Shown here one piece after another: positions 8,854 to 16,488 of a DNA stretch of 64,000 nt (its first letter is position 1; each line of letters begins with the position of its first letter). This DNA comes from Rhizobiaceae bacterium. Lineage in GTDB: Bacteria; Pseudomonadota; Alphaproteobacteria; Rhizobiales; Rhizobiaceae. The DNA is taken from contig JABABQ010000072.1 in NCBI GenBank assembly GCA_014238155.1, positions 1 to 64,000 on the forward strand. The letters run 5' to 3'. The notes under the pieces were generated by a model, which did no database searches, was not told where the DNA came from, and was given only the letters and a program-made list of their open reading frames with translations. The translations under genes and the position numbers were made by a program.

Positions 8854-9135
8854 TCAAATAATCTCGACAAAGCCACTAACGGATTTAGTCCAAATTGCTG
8901 ACGTCGCTTCAATATCATCAACGGTCACGCTGTACGGACCGATACTACAGGCTAATTCCAATGCTTCTAGCAACACGGGGTTGCCATGAACCAGAACTTC
9001 AATGTGAGTATCGTCTTGAACTTTCACCCAGCCCGCCAAATTCAGCACGCCTGCCCGATGACATATCCAATCAGGAAACTCACCACTTCGGAATTGCCCG
9101 CATATGCTTAGTTGCAACGTGATATCATCCTGCAT
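8854..9135 (-). CDS. Acylphosphatase-fold protein lacking both catalytic residues
   Basis: A 93-residue protein that follows the acylphosphatase pattern: an N-terminal strand, a glycine-rich loop ending in W23, helix, GWV at 35-37, IEVLVHG, a second helix (LLEALELACSIGP) and SVTVDDIEA. In active enzymes the loop ends GVGFR-x-W and the strand reads GWVRN; here the Arg is Pro21 and the Asn is Val39, so acyl-phosphate hydrolysis is not expected. It lies 152 bases upstream of the Rieske gene in the same orientation, and is probably the first gene of the operon. A structural or ligand-binding role is possible. The family call rests on pattern recognition alone. Confidence 0.65.
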   Translation of the reverse strand: MQDDITLQLSICGQFRSGEFPDWICHRAGVLNLAGWVKVQDDTHIEVLVHGNPVLLEALELACSIGPYSVTVDDIEATSAIWTKSVSGFVEII

Positions 9136-9620
9136 TGTCGGCGACCATGTTCAATTCCCGAATATCTTATTCATGAATTCTAACGACACACGTCCACAAC
9201 CCCAAGAATTGTATTTGTATTGGTAAAGGGATTGAGAAAAATCCATCAACAGGTTGTGTCACAAATTTGGTGGACAATGAGTGCATTCAGCTAATTTGGC
9301 TTCGCTGTTAACATAGCAAAATTCAAAACTCGAAGTCCGCATTGGGCCATCATTGACAAACTAATGTATGCCCAACTGTTCAAATTGCACCTTCATCGGT
9401 TCGGTCAAAATCGGCTCGAAGTAACCCTTGACCAATTTCCTGATCGCTCAAGGTCAACGGCAGGAAGCAGACAAACCACCGTTTTCAAATTTTATAGCTG
9501 CTGAAATTGCGACGCGCCTGCCATGGTCGCTTTATGCCTGGAGTATTCATCTGCCATCCCGACATAATCGTAGATCTTCTCAGACTCAGTCGGTACACTA
9601 AATGTTGAAGGGGATTGTGC
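9136..9620. other. Intergenic region between divergent operons; possible degenerate coding
   Basis: This 485-base stretch should hold the promoter of the minus-strand operon and of the cyclase gene. No perfect FNR-type or other palindrome stood out. On the minus strand, bases about 9600 to 9480 read as a coding-like peptide (EKIYDYVGMADEYSRHKATM) ending in a stop, and about 9450 to 9365 in another frame reads RKLVKGYFEPILTEPMKVQF before a stop. These could be fragments of a decayed gene of unknown family. The signal is weak. Confidence 0.25.
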
Positions 9621-11351
9621 GTGGCGCGTAGGTTATCAGCGATAATGGCCGCAGATATGGTCGATTACTCCCGGCTTATGGGAGAAGATCAGGCACGCAC
9701 GCTTGGTGCACTCCGGCTATTTCGAGAGACACAGTTTGAGCCCGCAGTGAAAGAGCATGGCGGCAATGTCGTTAAAGGCATGGGCGACGGCTGGATCGTC
9801 GAGTTTCCGTCCATTATGGACGCGGTTGCTTGTGCGATAATGGTCCAGGAAAACTTGACGGATCATGAGATCATAAAGATCCGAATTGGCATCCACATCG
9901 GAGACGTTGTTTTTGAGGCCGAAGATGTATTTGGCGATGGAGTGAATATTGCTGCGCGCCTTGAAGCGTTGGCCGATCCCGGGCAAATATTGATCTCCGA
10001 AAACGCATACCACAGCCTGGATTCGAAAAATGGACAAAGTTTTATTGGGGGAGGACCCCAACAGCTAAAGAATATTGCCCGGCCTGTTCATGTTTGGCGC
10101 TGGCAAGGAACTGGGTTGCGGGATACAGCGGCAGTTATTGCAGGCCCGACTCCGACAGGCAATCGTCCCGCGATTGCGGTATTGGCTTTCGACAACATGT
10201 CCGGCGACCCCGAACAGGAGTTCTTTTCTGACGGCATCGCTGGAGACATAATCACAGAATTGTCCCGCTTTTCATGGTTGAAGATAATCGCCCAAAACTC
10301 TTCTTTTTTATACAAAGGGAAAGCTGTCGACCTACGTCAGGTTGGTCAGGAATTGGGTGTGCGCTACATTTTGGAAGGCAGCGTACGCAGAGCAAGTGAT
10401 CGCGTGCGGGTGACAGCGCAGTTGATCGATACGCGCATGGGCGACAACATCTGGGCAGACCGTTACGATCGTGATCTCGACGATATCTTTGCCGTTCAGG
10501 ATGAAATTACGCGAGCGATTACCAGGTCCATCGCTCCCAATTTGGAGTTTGCGGAAATGGACCTTGCGCGGCAACGAGAACCGGCCAATTTGGATAGTTG
10601 GGAACTGACGCATCGCGCCCATTCGGAGTACTACCGCCTCGACAAGAATAATACCGTGCGGGCTAACGAACTTCACCGTCAGGCAGTCGAACGTGATCCG
10701 AAAGCGGCTCTGGCGCGTGCCTATCTTGCGCTCGGGCTCACCGCATCAGTCATTCTTCGTCAGACGGTGACGCCTGATGAGGCGTTGATTGAGGCCGAAA
10801 CGCAGGCTCGAACCGCGCTTGAAATTGATCGAAAAAATACCGTCGCGTTGTGGGCCTTGGGCCAAGTCGCATTGCTTTCAGGAGAAAATGAAAAAGCCTG
10901 CAGATATATCGAGCGGGCAGTCGCTGTAAACCCTAATGATGCTCGTATCCAGGCTGCTCTCGGGCAGAGTAATATCATGTGTGGGCGATATGAAGCGGGA
11001 ATCGAGGCCATCCTCAAAGGCATTGAGATTAGTCCGCGCGACCCCCATTTGGCCACAGAATATTCGAATATGGCCTTTGCCAATTTCCAATCGGGTCGTC
11101 TTGATATGGCTTGTGAGTGGGCTGAAAAGGCACTGGAGGAAGCGCCGGATTACGGCCCCGGCTTGCGTTATGCAGCGGCGATCCATGCCTCTCTTGGAAA
11201 CATCGAATTGGCGCGGCGTCATATTAACAAACTAAAGACGTTAGACCCAAAGATTACCATAAGCACCATCGCTGAAATGCCAATGTATTCCGCTGCTGTT
11301 GATCTTGTGCGTTTATTGGAAGCTCTGCGCAACGCCGGATTGCCGGAGTAG
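9621..11351 (+). CDS. Class III adenylate/guanylate cyclase with TolB-like and TPR domains
   Basis: A soluble 576-residue regulator. Residues 1-165 form a class III cyclase domain: metal-binding Asp in MAADMVDYS, GMGDGWIVEF with the second Asp, and DVFGDGVNIAARLE carrying the purine and transition-state residues, so activity is expected. Residues about 185-310 match the TolB/FlgO-like domain common in these proteins (IAVLAFDNMSGDPEQEFFSDGIAGDI, LEGSVRRASDRVRVTAQLID), and the rest is TPR helices. No membrane segment lies between the domains. The start is placed at GTG 9621 because the Shine-Dalgarno GAAGGGG (9607-9613) is 7 bases away; the in-frame TTG at 9615 is too close. A CpdA-like phosphodiesterase lies at 32.5 kb. 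Confidence 0.9.
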   Translation: MARRLSAIMAADMVDYSRLMGEDQARTLGALRLFRETQFEPAVKEHGGNVVKGMGDGWIVEFPSIMDAVACAIMVQENLTDHEIIKIRIGIHIGDVVFEAEDVFGDGVNIAARLEALADPGQILISENAYHSLDSKNGQSFIGGGPQQLKNIARPVHVWRWQGTGLRDTAAVIAGPTPTGNRPAIAVLAFDNMSGDPEQEFFSDGIAGDIITELSRFSWLKIIAQNSSFLYKGKAVDLRQVGQELGVRYILEGSVRRASDRVRVTAQLIDTRMGDNIWADRYDRDLDDIFAVQDEITRAITRSIAPNLEFAEMDLARQREPANLDSWELTHRAHSEYYRLDKNNTVRANELHRQAVERDPKAALARAYLALGLTASVILRQTVTPDEALIEAETQARTALEIDRKNTVALWALGQVALLSGENEKACRYIERAVAVNPNDARIQAALGQSNIMCGRYEAGIEAILKGIEISPRDPHLATEYSNMAFANFQSGRLDMACEWAEKALEEAPDYGPGLRYAAAIHASLGNIELARRHINKLKTLDPKITISTIAEMPMYSAAVDLVRLLEALRNAGLPE

Positions 11352-12072
11352 CGCCCAGCTCCGTAATAGGTAAAAAAATGCCATTGGTGCGTCCATCAAT
11401 CTATTTAAGCAGCGACAACCTCAAATGGGTAACAACGGGCTCGATGCAGACCTTGCCCCGTATTCCAGTCGCCAAATATCCACGCCGACTCTGGCCGATG
11501 TCGATAACTTACATTTAATGCCGCAAATGTCCGCACACCCAAGAGTAGCCGTCAGAATAACTGGAATTGCTGGTTAAGCCAGCAGAGCCTTTCGGGCTTC
11601 TTTTTCGCCGCCAGCACTGTCAACACCGGACCAAAAACAGGCGTTCGCGGGGCGAATCTATCGTGATCGAATTTATGCTGTGAAGCCTTGGTAACAAAAC
11701 AGGTCAACGGCAGCAACGCGAACCTTTTGACTTGGCTTACCAATCACTGATGTTCGAGGAGCGACAGAGCCCGAAATGGTAAATTTGGGGGAAGCGGTCG
11801 TTGGTCGATTGTGAATTGGATCAGCCCAGTTCGACGAAGCACACCTAAAAGCCTCTAAGTGCGTGAAATCGCGAACGGCAGGACCGAGCGCCATTTCTAC
11901 AAGATCGTACGTGTCGTCAAATGAGCATCCACTCCAAGCTTACTTATCTGTGATATCCCCAACCTGTCTTTCAGCCCAATTCCTAATTTCGCTTGAATCT
12001 TCTCATGAGCAGCCTTTCGAATGGATGCAAGGAATTCCGCGCGACATGACGGCGATGCGGACAACGCCGATA
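11352..12072. other. 721-base intergenic region without a recognisable gene
   Basis: Between the cyclase and the convergent M20 peptidase gene. Short frames on both strands (for example 11894-11673 minus) show no family features, no ribosome binding site and no codon pattern like the neighbours. The only structured element I see is a short GC hairpin followed by a T tract at 11585-11605. The region may hold decayed genes or an unannotated small RNA. Confidence 0.4.
11585..11605 (+). terminator. Possible Rho-independent terminator
   Basis: A four-to-five base stem (AGCC/GGCT with loop TTTCG) followed directly by CTTTTT. It lies 234 bases after the cyclase stop, far for a simple terminator, so it could instead end a small RNA in the gap. 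The short stem keeps confidence low. Confidence 0.3.
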
Positions 12073-13605
12073 TCACATTTTGTATTTGATGGTCGATTCC
12101 ATTGCTTCAATGCGTTTCTCGTTGTGTAATCTTCCGCCAATAGAATTACTAATCAAGTGGATATAGAATTGAATAAATTCCGCATAGTTTGAGATGGCAA
12201 TCCGCTCATCAATACCATGCATGCGCTTGAGGTCATCTGGGCCAAGTCGCATTGGTAAAAATCGAAAACTGTTTTCGGCAATTTCGCTGTAGTGGTGGCT
12301 GTCCGTCCTCCCAATTACTAGACCTGGAGCGACTGTTACATTTGGAAAAACCTGCAAGATCGATCGCTTAAGCATCAAATAGCTGGCAGAACTTCTATCA
12401 GAAACCATTGTTGGATCTGAAGGTTTGTTGCCAACAATGCGTACGGAAATATCTGTGTCGTCAATGGTGTCGATCACATGACGTCTCACGCTGGCGACCG
12501 TGTCGCCGAGAAGAATACGAAAATCAACGACAGCCCGGCTTATGGTTGGTAAAATATTTGGCTTAAGTCCACCTTGAATTATGGTGGGGGCCGTTGTTGT
12601 TCTGACTGTTGCATTGCCAGCAGGTGTTTTTTCCAGCTGAGATATTATCATGGCCTGGGAAATCCAGGTATTTGCAAGCGCTATTCGATAGTCCAGCGAC
12701 ATTATGGGTGCCAGATTGGCAAACATTTCGGTGGTGGGACTCTGGAGTCGTGCTGGAAATTGGTTCGCCGTCAATTGGTTCAAAGCTCGGCTAAGCTTAC
12801 CCACGGCTGTTTTAGATGGTGGCATAGAAGAATGGCCGCCTTTATCGTGGGCAGTGAGTTCCAGGGTGACTCTGCCTTTTTCAGCCAATCCAATTAGCGC
12901 TACAGGGCCGGACACACCTGGAACAAGGCCCATGCTTATTGGCATTCCTTCGTCCAGCGTGAACAGTAATTTTACGCCCCGATTTTTGAGTGCTTTGACA
13001 ATCGAAGCCGTGCCATGCGTTCCGCCGAGTTCTTCGTCGTGGCTAAATGCCAGATATAGTGTTCTGGTAGGTTCAAACCCTTGTCCGACTAAATTTTCGA
13101 CCGCTTCCAGTATTCCTGCCAGGGAAGCCTTCATATCGAGTGTACCACGTCCCCAGATGAAGCCATCGTCAATTGAACCAGAAAATGGATCGTGGCTCCA
13201 TTGCGATAACGTAGATTGCTCCACCGGCACAACGTCCATATGGGCGATGAACAATATCGGTTTAAGGTCCGGTCTACTACCAGGCCAACGATAGAGGAGA
13301 CTAAAATCTCCCAATATCTCGCGCTCCATCTTCGCATGCGCCAAAGGAAAACTTTTCGCAATAGTGTCGTGCATTTCAAAAAATGCATTTTCGGCAACTG
13401 GCGATTTTGGGCTGACAGAGATGGTCTTGATTTGCACCAAATCAGCTAGCCGCCGAGCGCTCGCAGTTATGTCGATTTTCGCTGCAACGACTGACTTTAC
13501 CGACGTATTGGTCGCCTTGCCAAACCTGATCGTGTTGATGGTAATGAAACTTATCAATATGAAAAGCACCGCGCAGATTGCTTGCATTGTGAATTTCAGG
13601 GCCAT
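12073..13605 (-). CDS. M20 family metallopeptidase, PM20D1/carboxypeptidase S-like
   Basis: About 510 residues with one N-terminal membrane anchor or uncleaved signal (FTMQAICAVLFILISFITIN). The M20 di-zinc motifs are complete: IAHMDVVPV, IWGRGTLDMKASL, SHDEELGGTHG and a C-terminal TDSHHYSEIAENSFRFLP. The match is closest to the PM20D1/CPS1 subgroup: AEKGRVTLELTAHDKGGHSS, ATVRTTTAPTIIQGGLKPN and the final HGIDERIAISNY follow human PM20D1 almost phrase by phrase. PM20D1 makes and hydrolyses N-fatty-acyl amino acids, so an amidase acting on acyl-amino acids is possible besides peptide hydrolysis. The start is ATG 13605, with AAAGGAG 8 bases upstream inside the end of the desaturase gene (10-base overlap). 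Confidence 0.87.
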   Translation of the reverse strand: MALKFTMQAICAVLFILISFITINTIRFGKATNTSVKSVVAAKIDITASARRLADLVQIKTISVSPKSPVAENAFFEMHDTIAKSFPLAHAKMEREILGDFSLLYRWPGSRPDLKPILFIAHMDVVPVEQSTLSQWSHDPFSGSIDDGFIWGRGTLDMKASLAGILEAVENLVGQGFEPTRTLYLAFSHDEELGGTHGTASIVKALKNRGVKLLFTLDEGMPISMGLVPGVSGPVALIGLAEKGRVTLELTAHDKGGHSSMPPSKTAVGKLSRALNQLTANQFPARLQSPTTEMFANLAPIMSLDYRIALANTWISQAMIISQLEKTPAGNATVRTTTAPTIIQGGLKPNILPTISRAVVDFRILLGDTVASVRRHVIDTIDDTDISVRIVGNKPSDPTMVSDRSSASYLMLKRSILQVFPNVTVAPGLVIGRTDSHHYSEIAENSFRFLPMRLGPDDLKRMHGIDERIAISNYAEFIQFYIHLISNSIGGRLHNEKRIEAMESTIKYKM

Positions 13606-14195
13606 GTTCTTGCTCCTTTGCCGTTGGTGGACCAATTTGGGTTTTGACGTGCCAACCAACTGGGCTCTGGCCGTTTCTTAACTCCGAACATTTTCAGGGT
13701 GAGATATTCCAAACCCCGCCAGAATCCGATTGAATCCAAAACCGGGTTGATTACGTTTGTGATCACGCAATAATGGCTGTCTTTGGTACCTTGGTGGTGT
13801 CTGGCATGGTGTTTGGGCGACTGCAATATTCGCGCTGCCTGCATCCAGACCACAATCAATGGACGCTTATTGCTTGGCAAATGGTTCCACTTGTGGATCT
13901 GATTTGCATTGACGCCAATCGCCACAAACAACAGCAACTGCCAACTCACAACGCCTATCATCCAGGCGATTGCGACGATCAAAGCCCCGATAATCAAAAG
14001 CACCGCCGCACTGTGCGACCAAGTGTTGGTGGTGAACGCCATCGGATCTATGTGATGCAAATCATTGGGTTGTGTGACCCATTTTCCAGTCAGGGGGTAC
14101 TTTGCGTGGCCGTAGCTGTCTTCCAACCAATGAAGCAGTCCCGACCCAAAATCGACTGCCAATACAACCAGGAGTATGTCGATCATAATATGCAT
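13596..14195 (-). CDS. CarF/PEDS1-type lipid desaturase (plasmanylethanolamine desaturase family)
   Basis: A 199-residue membrane protein of the Kua/TMEM189/CarF lipid desaturase family (PF10520). Diagnostic histidine-rich motifs are in order: LLHWLEDSYG near residue 22, NDLHHIDP near 46, NQIHKWNHLPSNKRP near 100 and HHARHHQGTKDSHYCVITNVINPVLD near 130, with hydrophobic segments between. CarF of Myxococcus and animal PEDS1 introduce the vinyl-ether double bond of plasmalogens, using a di-iron centre and oxygen; the same reaction is expected here, which would require ether lipids in this organism. The start has AAAGGAG 8 bases upstream. It overlaps the PM20D1-like gene, and a LysR regulator is transcribed divergently 130 bases away. 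Confidence 0.87.
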   Translation of the reverse strand: MHIMIDILLVVLAVDFGSGLLHWLEDSYGHAKYPLTGKWVTQPNDLHHIDPMAFTTNTWSHSAAVLLIIGALIVAIAWMIGVVSWQLLLFVAIGVNANQIHKWNHLPSNKRPLIVVWMQAARILQSPKHHARHHQGTKDSHYCVITNVINPVLDSIGFWRGLEYLTLKMFGVKKRPEPSWLARQNPNWSTNGKGARTWP

Positions 14196-14325
14196 TTTTT
14201 GGTCTCCTTTCTTTCAAACGAGAGATTGCTATTGGCTCGAATGTTTCATTTCGACATTTGCCTCGCCACGGGTCAGAGGTTACACTCCCCTAAGCTGTGC
14301 TTAGGTAGAATGAGATGGCTTAAGA

Positions 14326-15246
14326 ATGACGAAGGGTGTGTATGATCCACTAGACTTGAAGGCCTTGCTTTGTTTTTCAACAATGGCAAGTCAACAAAGT
14401 CTCACGCGGGCTGGCATTGAACTTGGTATTTCCGACTCTGCCGTCTCGCAGCGCATTCGAGCGTTGGAGAAACGTCTGGGAACCAAACTTTACGAGGCAC
14501 GGGGTGGCAAGGTAAAACTGACTGACGCGGGGCGACGAACCAATCAATTTGCTTCTCATCTGTTCGATCAAATTCGCGAACTGGAAGAAGAAGTTCGAGA
14601 CCAGGAATATCGAGGCACAGTTGTGGTAAGCACCAGTCAGACTGTGATCCGCCATCAGTTGCCCGAAATCGTTGCAACGTTTCGAAACGAATATTCGCTC
14701 GCTCACATGCAGTTGCAAAGTCAGTCAATAAGCGACACCACAGAACTGGTTCGCCATAATCAAGTCGACTTCGGAATAATCCCATTCAGAGAGAACCTGC
14801 CTTCGGAGTTGGTGTTTTATCCTTGGCGCACCTTTCGCGCGTCCGTTTTGATTCCAAGAGGGCACGCGCTGGCTCGAACTGGCGTACCATCGCTCAAAAA
14901 CATATTGACAAAAGAAACGCTGTCGCGATTTCCGCAAGTCGTGCCAGTAATCGACGAGGTGCAGGACCAAAGAGTGAAACTTGGGCTGGAGGCCCTGGGG
15001 CTTCCCTACAATGTTTCGTTGGAGGTCGGTGACCTGGATCAGGCAAAACACTATTGCAGGTTGGGACACGGGCTAGCGGTTGTGAACGGTGTTTGCTTGT
15101 CTGAAGAAGACAAGGAAATTTTTCATATTATTGAAATCCCCAAAGCCTTTGAATCTGATGTTACTTATGGCCTCGTGCTGCTGAAGGGAAAATTTATTTC
15201 GAAACCGTTATCCATGTTACTGACATATTTCAAAAATTCTTGCTGA
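14326..15246 (+). CDS. LysR family transcriptional regulator
   Basis: A 306-residue LysR protein: winged helix-turn-helix at residues 10-65 (FSTMASQQSLTRAGIELGISDSAVSQRIRALEKRLG) and a periplasmic-binding-like effector domain from about 90 (TVVVSTSQTVIRHQLPEIVATFRNEY). It is divergent from the desaturase-peptidase operon with only 130 bases between starts, the classic arrangement for a LysR protein acting on the neighbouring promoter. The effector is unknown; a lipid or an oxidative signal would fit the context but nothing in the sequence shows it. Confidence 0.92.
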   Translation: MTKGVYDPLDLKALLCFSTMASQQSLTRAGIELGISDSAVSQRIRALEKRLGTKLYEARGGKVKLTDAGRRTNQFASHLFDQIRELEEEVRDQEYRGTVVVSTSQTVIRHQLPEIVATFRNEYSLAHMQLQSQSISDTTELVRHNQVDFGIIPFRENLPSELVFYPWRTFRASVLIPRGHALARTGVPSLKNILTKETLSRFPQVVPVIDEVQDQRVKLGLEALGLPYNVSLEVGDLDQAKHYCRLGHGLAVVNGVCLSEEDKEIFHIIEIPKAFESDVTYGLVLLKGKFISKPLSMLLTYFKNSC

Positions 15247-15528
15247 TTGGACACAATGTTCCGACCTGTTTTTGGGCGCGAAATTCGAATTCGCCAAATT
15301 ACGGTTCGACTAATTTCAAAGTCTGCTATCAACGAAAGCTTGCAGAGTACACTTAATAGCGCCAACGACTGCACTCCTGCATGTCTATGACAACAAGTAT
15401 CGAATCTTGAGCTCGGATTAACATCGTGCCCCTTCACATGAGAAAGACTAAGCCTGAGTTTTGTTGTTCTGTGCCAATCGGTCGTCGATCAGAAGAACCG
15501 TGTGATCGACTTCATCCAACCGCATAAA

Positions 15529-16227
15529 TTAAACGGACCGATCATCGATTAATCTGTCAGGCTTGGCGAAGGTTTCAAGAGCGTCCAGATCTTCTAATTC
15601 AATTCGATTGCCGAGTACTCGGACACCGTAGGGTTTCAGTGTGTTAAAAGCCCTCGACAAGTTCTCCGGCGTCATGCCTAACAGGCTCGCCAAAGTTTTC
15701 TTGTCGTGAAACAGCTCCAACGACCCGGTACTTCCCTGCTCCTTGTGGTATCTGATTAATCGGTTCGCCAGTCGCTCAATCGTTGTTCGCAATTTAAGAT
15801 TTTTTTGGTCTTTGACCACAGCCCGATAGCAACCAGCCAGTTCGATGACAATTGATCGGGTAAAGCCGGAGTCCGTTTCGAGGGCCGCGCGAACATTTGA
15901 ATTGGGAATCATCAATACCCGAGATCGCTGTACAGTTCTGGCTGACATCAGGTAGACCGCGTCCTTGAGCACAGCCGCCAGGATAAATGTATTGAAAGGA
16001 CGAACCATAGCCATGGTCGTTTCATGATCATTGGACTGGGCAAACAGTTCAATGGTTCCTTCCAGAACCACATACAGGAAATCGGATGGATCTCCTTCAC
16101 GAATGAGTTCCGCTTGAGCCGGAAAGGTTTGCAGATAGGCCGCATTAAGCATGGCCTGAAAGTTGTCTTCCTGCATGTTTTCGAACAAATGCAGCTTTCG
16201 AACTTCTAAAATATCGTCTGGGCGCAT
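15529..16227 (-). CDS. Crp/Fnr family regulator, NarR-like (no Fe-S cysteines)
   Basis: A 232-residue Crp/Fnr regulator: cyclic-nucleotide-binding-like barrel (residues 15-130), dimer helix, then a C-terminal HTH (KKTLASLLGMTPENLSRAFNTL). The N-terminal cysteines that hold the oxygen-sensing 4Fe-4S cluster of FNR are absent; the only cysteine is in ELAGCYRAV. Paracoccus NarR, which activates narK and narG in response to nitrate or nitrite, also lacks them, and here the gene is divergent from narK, so a NarR role is likely. The NnrR/DNR nitric-oxide-sensing group is the alternative. A perfect FNR-type palindrome begins 12 bases before its start codon. Confidence 0.87.
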   Translation of the reverse strand: MRPDDILEVRKLHLFENMQEDNFQAMLNAAYLQTFPAQAELIREGDPSDFLYVVLEGTIELFAQSNDHETTMAMVRPFNTFILAAVLKDAVYLMSARTVQRSRVLMIPNSNVRAALETDSGFTRSIVIELAGCYRAVVKDQKNLKLRTTIERLANRLIRYHKEQGSTGSLELFHDKKTLASLLGMTPENLSRAFNTLKPYGVRVLGNRIELEDLDALETFAKPDRLIDDRSV

Positions 16228-16238
16228 GCGGATTAGGT

Positions 16239-16252
16239 TTGATATTTATCAA
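16239..16252. promoter_or_regulatory. Perfect FNR-type box in narR-narK intergenic region
   Basis: TTGATATTTATCAA matches the FNR consensus TTGAT-N4-ATCAA exactly. Its centre is 18 bases from the narR start codon and 243 bases before narK. It may repress narR or make it oxygen-responsive, or activate narK from a distal start site. Confidence 0.65.
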
Positions 16253-16372
16253 TTCATCTCTTGACACATGTAACAGCCAAACAACCGAGAATCAAACCCG
16301 AAGTTAACCATTGGCAAACCGGCAATTGTTTCTTTCGATTGTCGCCGAATCAGATGCCTATCCCCCCTTTTG

Positions 16373-16386
16373 TTGATCTATCGCAA
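16373..16386. promoter_or_regulatory. Second FNR/NarR-like box upstream of narK
   Basis: TTGATCTATCGCAA has one perfect FNR half (TTGAT) and a second half keeping the outer CAA. It is centred 109 bases before the narK start, better placed than the perfect box to activate narK, and could be the NarR site. Confidence 0.45.
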
Positions 16387-16488
16387 AGAAACAGGTGCAT
16401 TTGCCGGACCAACCTCGTGCAGATTTTGTGAAATCCCGAACGGCCACAAACTTCTGGTTTTTGTGAGCCTTCGATATGGAGGACAAAT

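Noticed and set aside
9451-9480. Short similarity AGGTCAACGGCAG between 9.45 kb and 11.7 kb
   Set aside because: Only about 13 identical bases in two gene-free regions; chance or remote decay cannot be separated.
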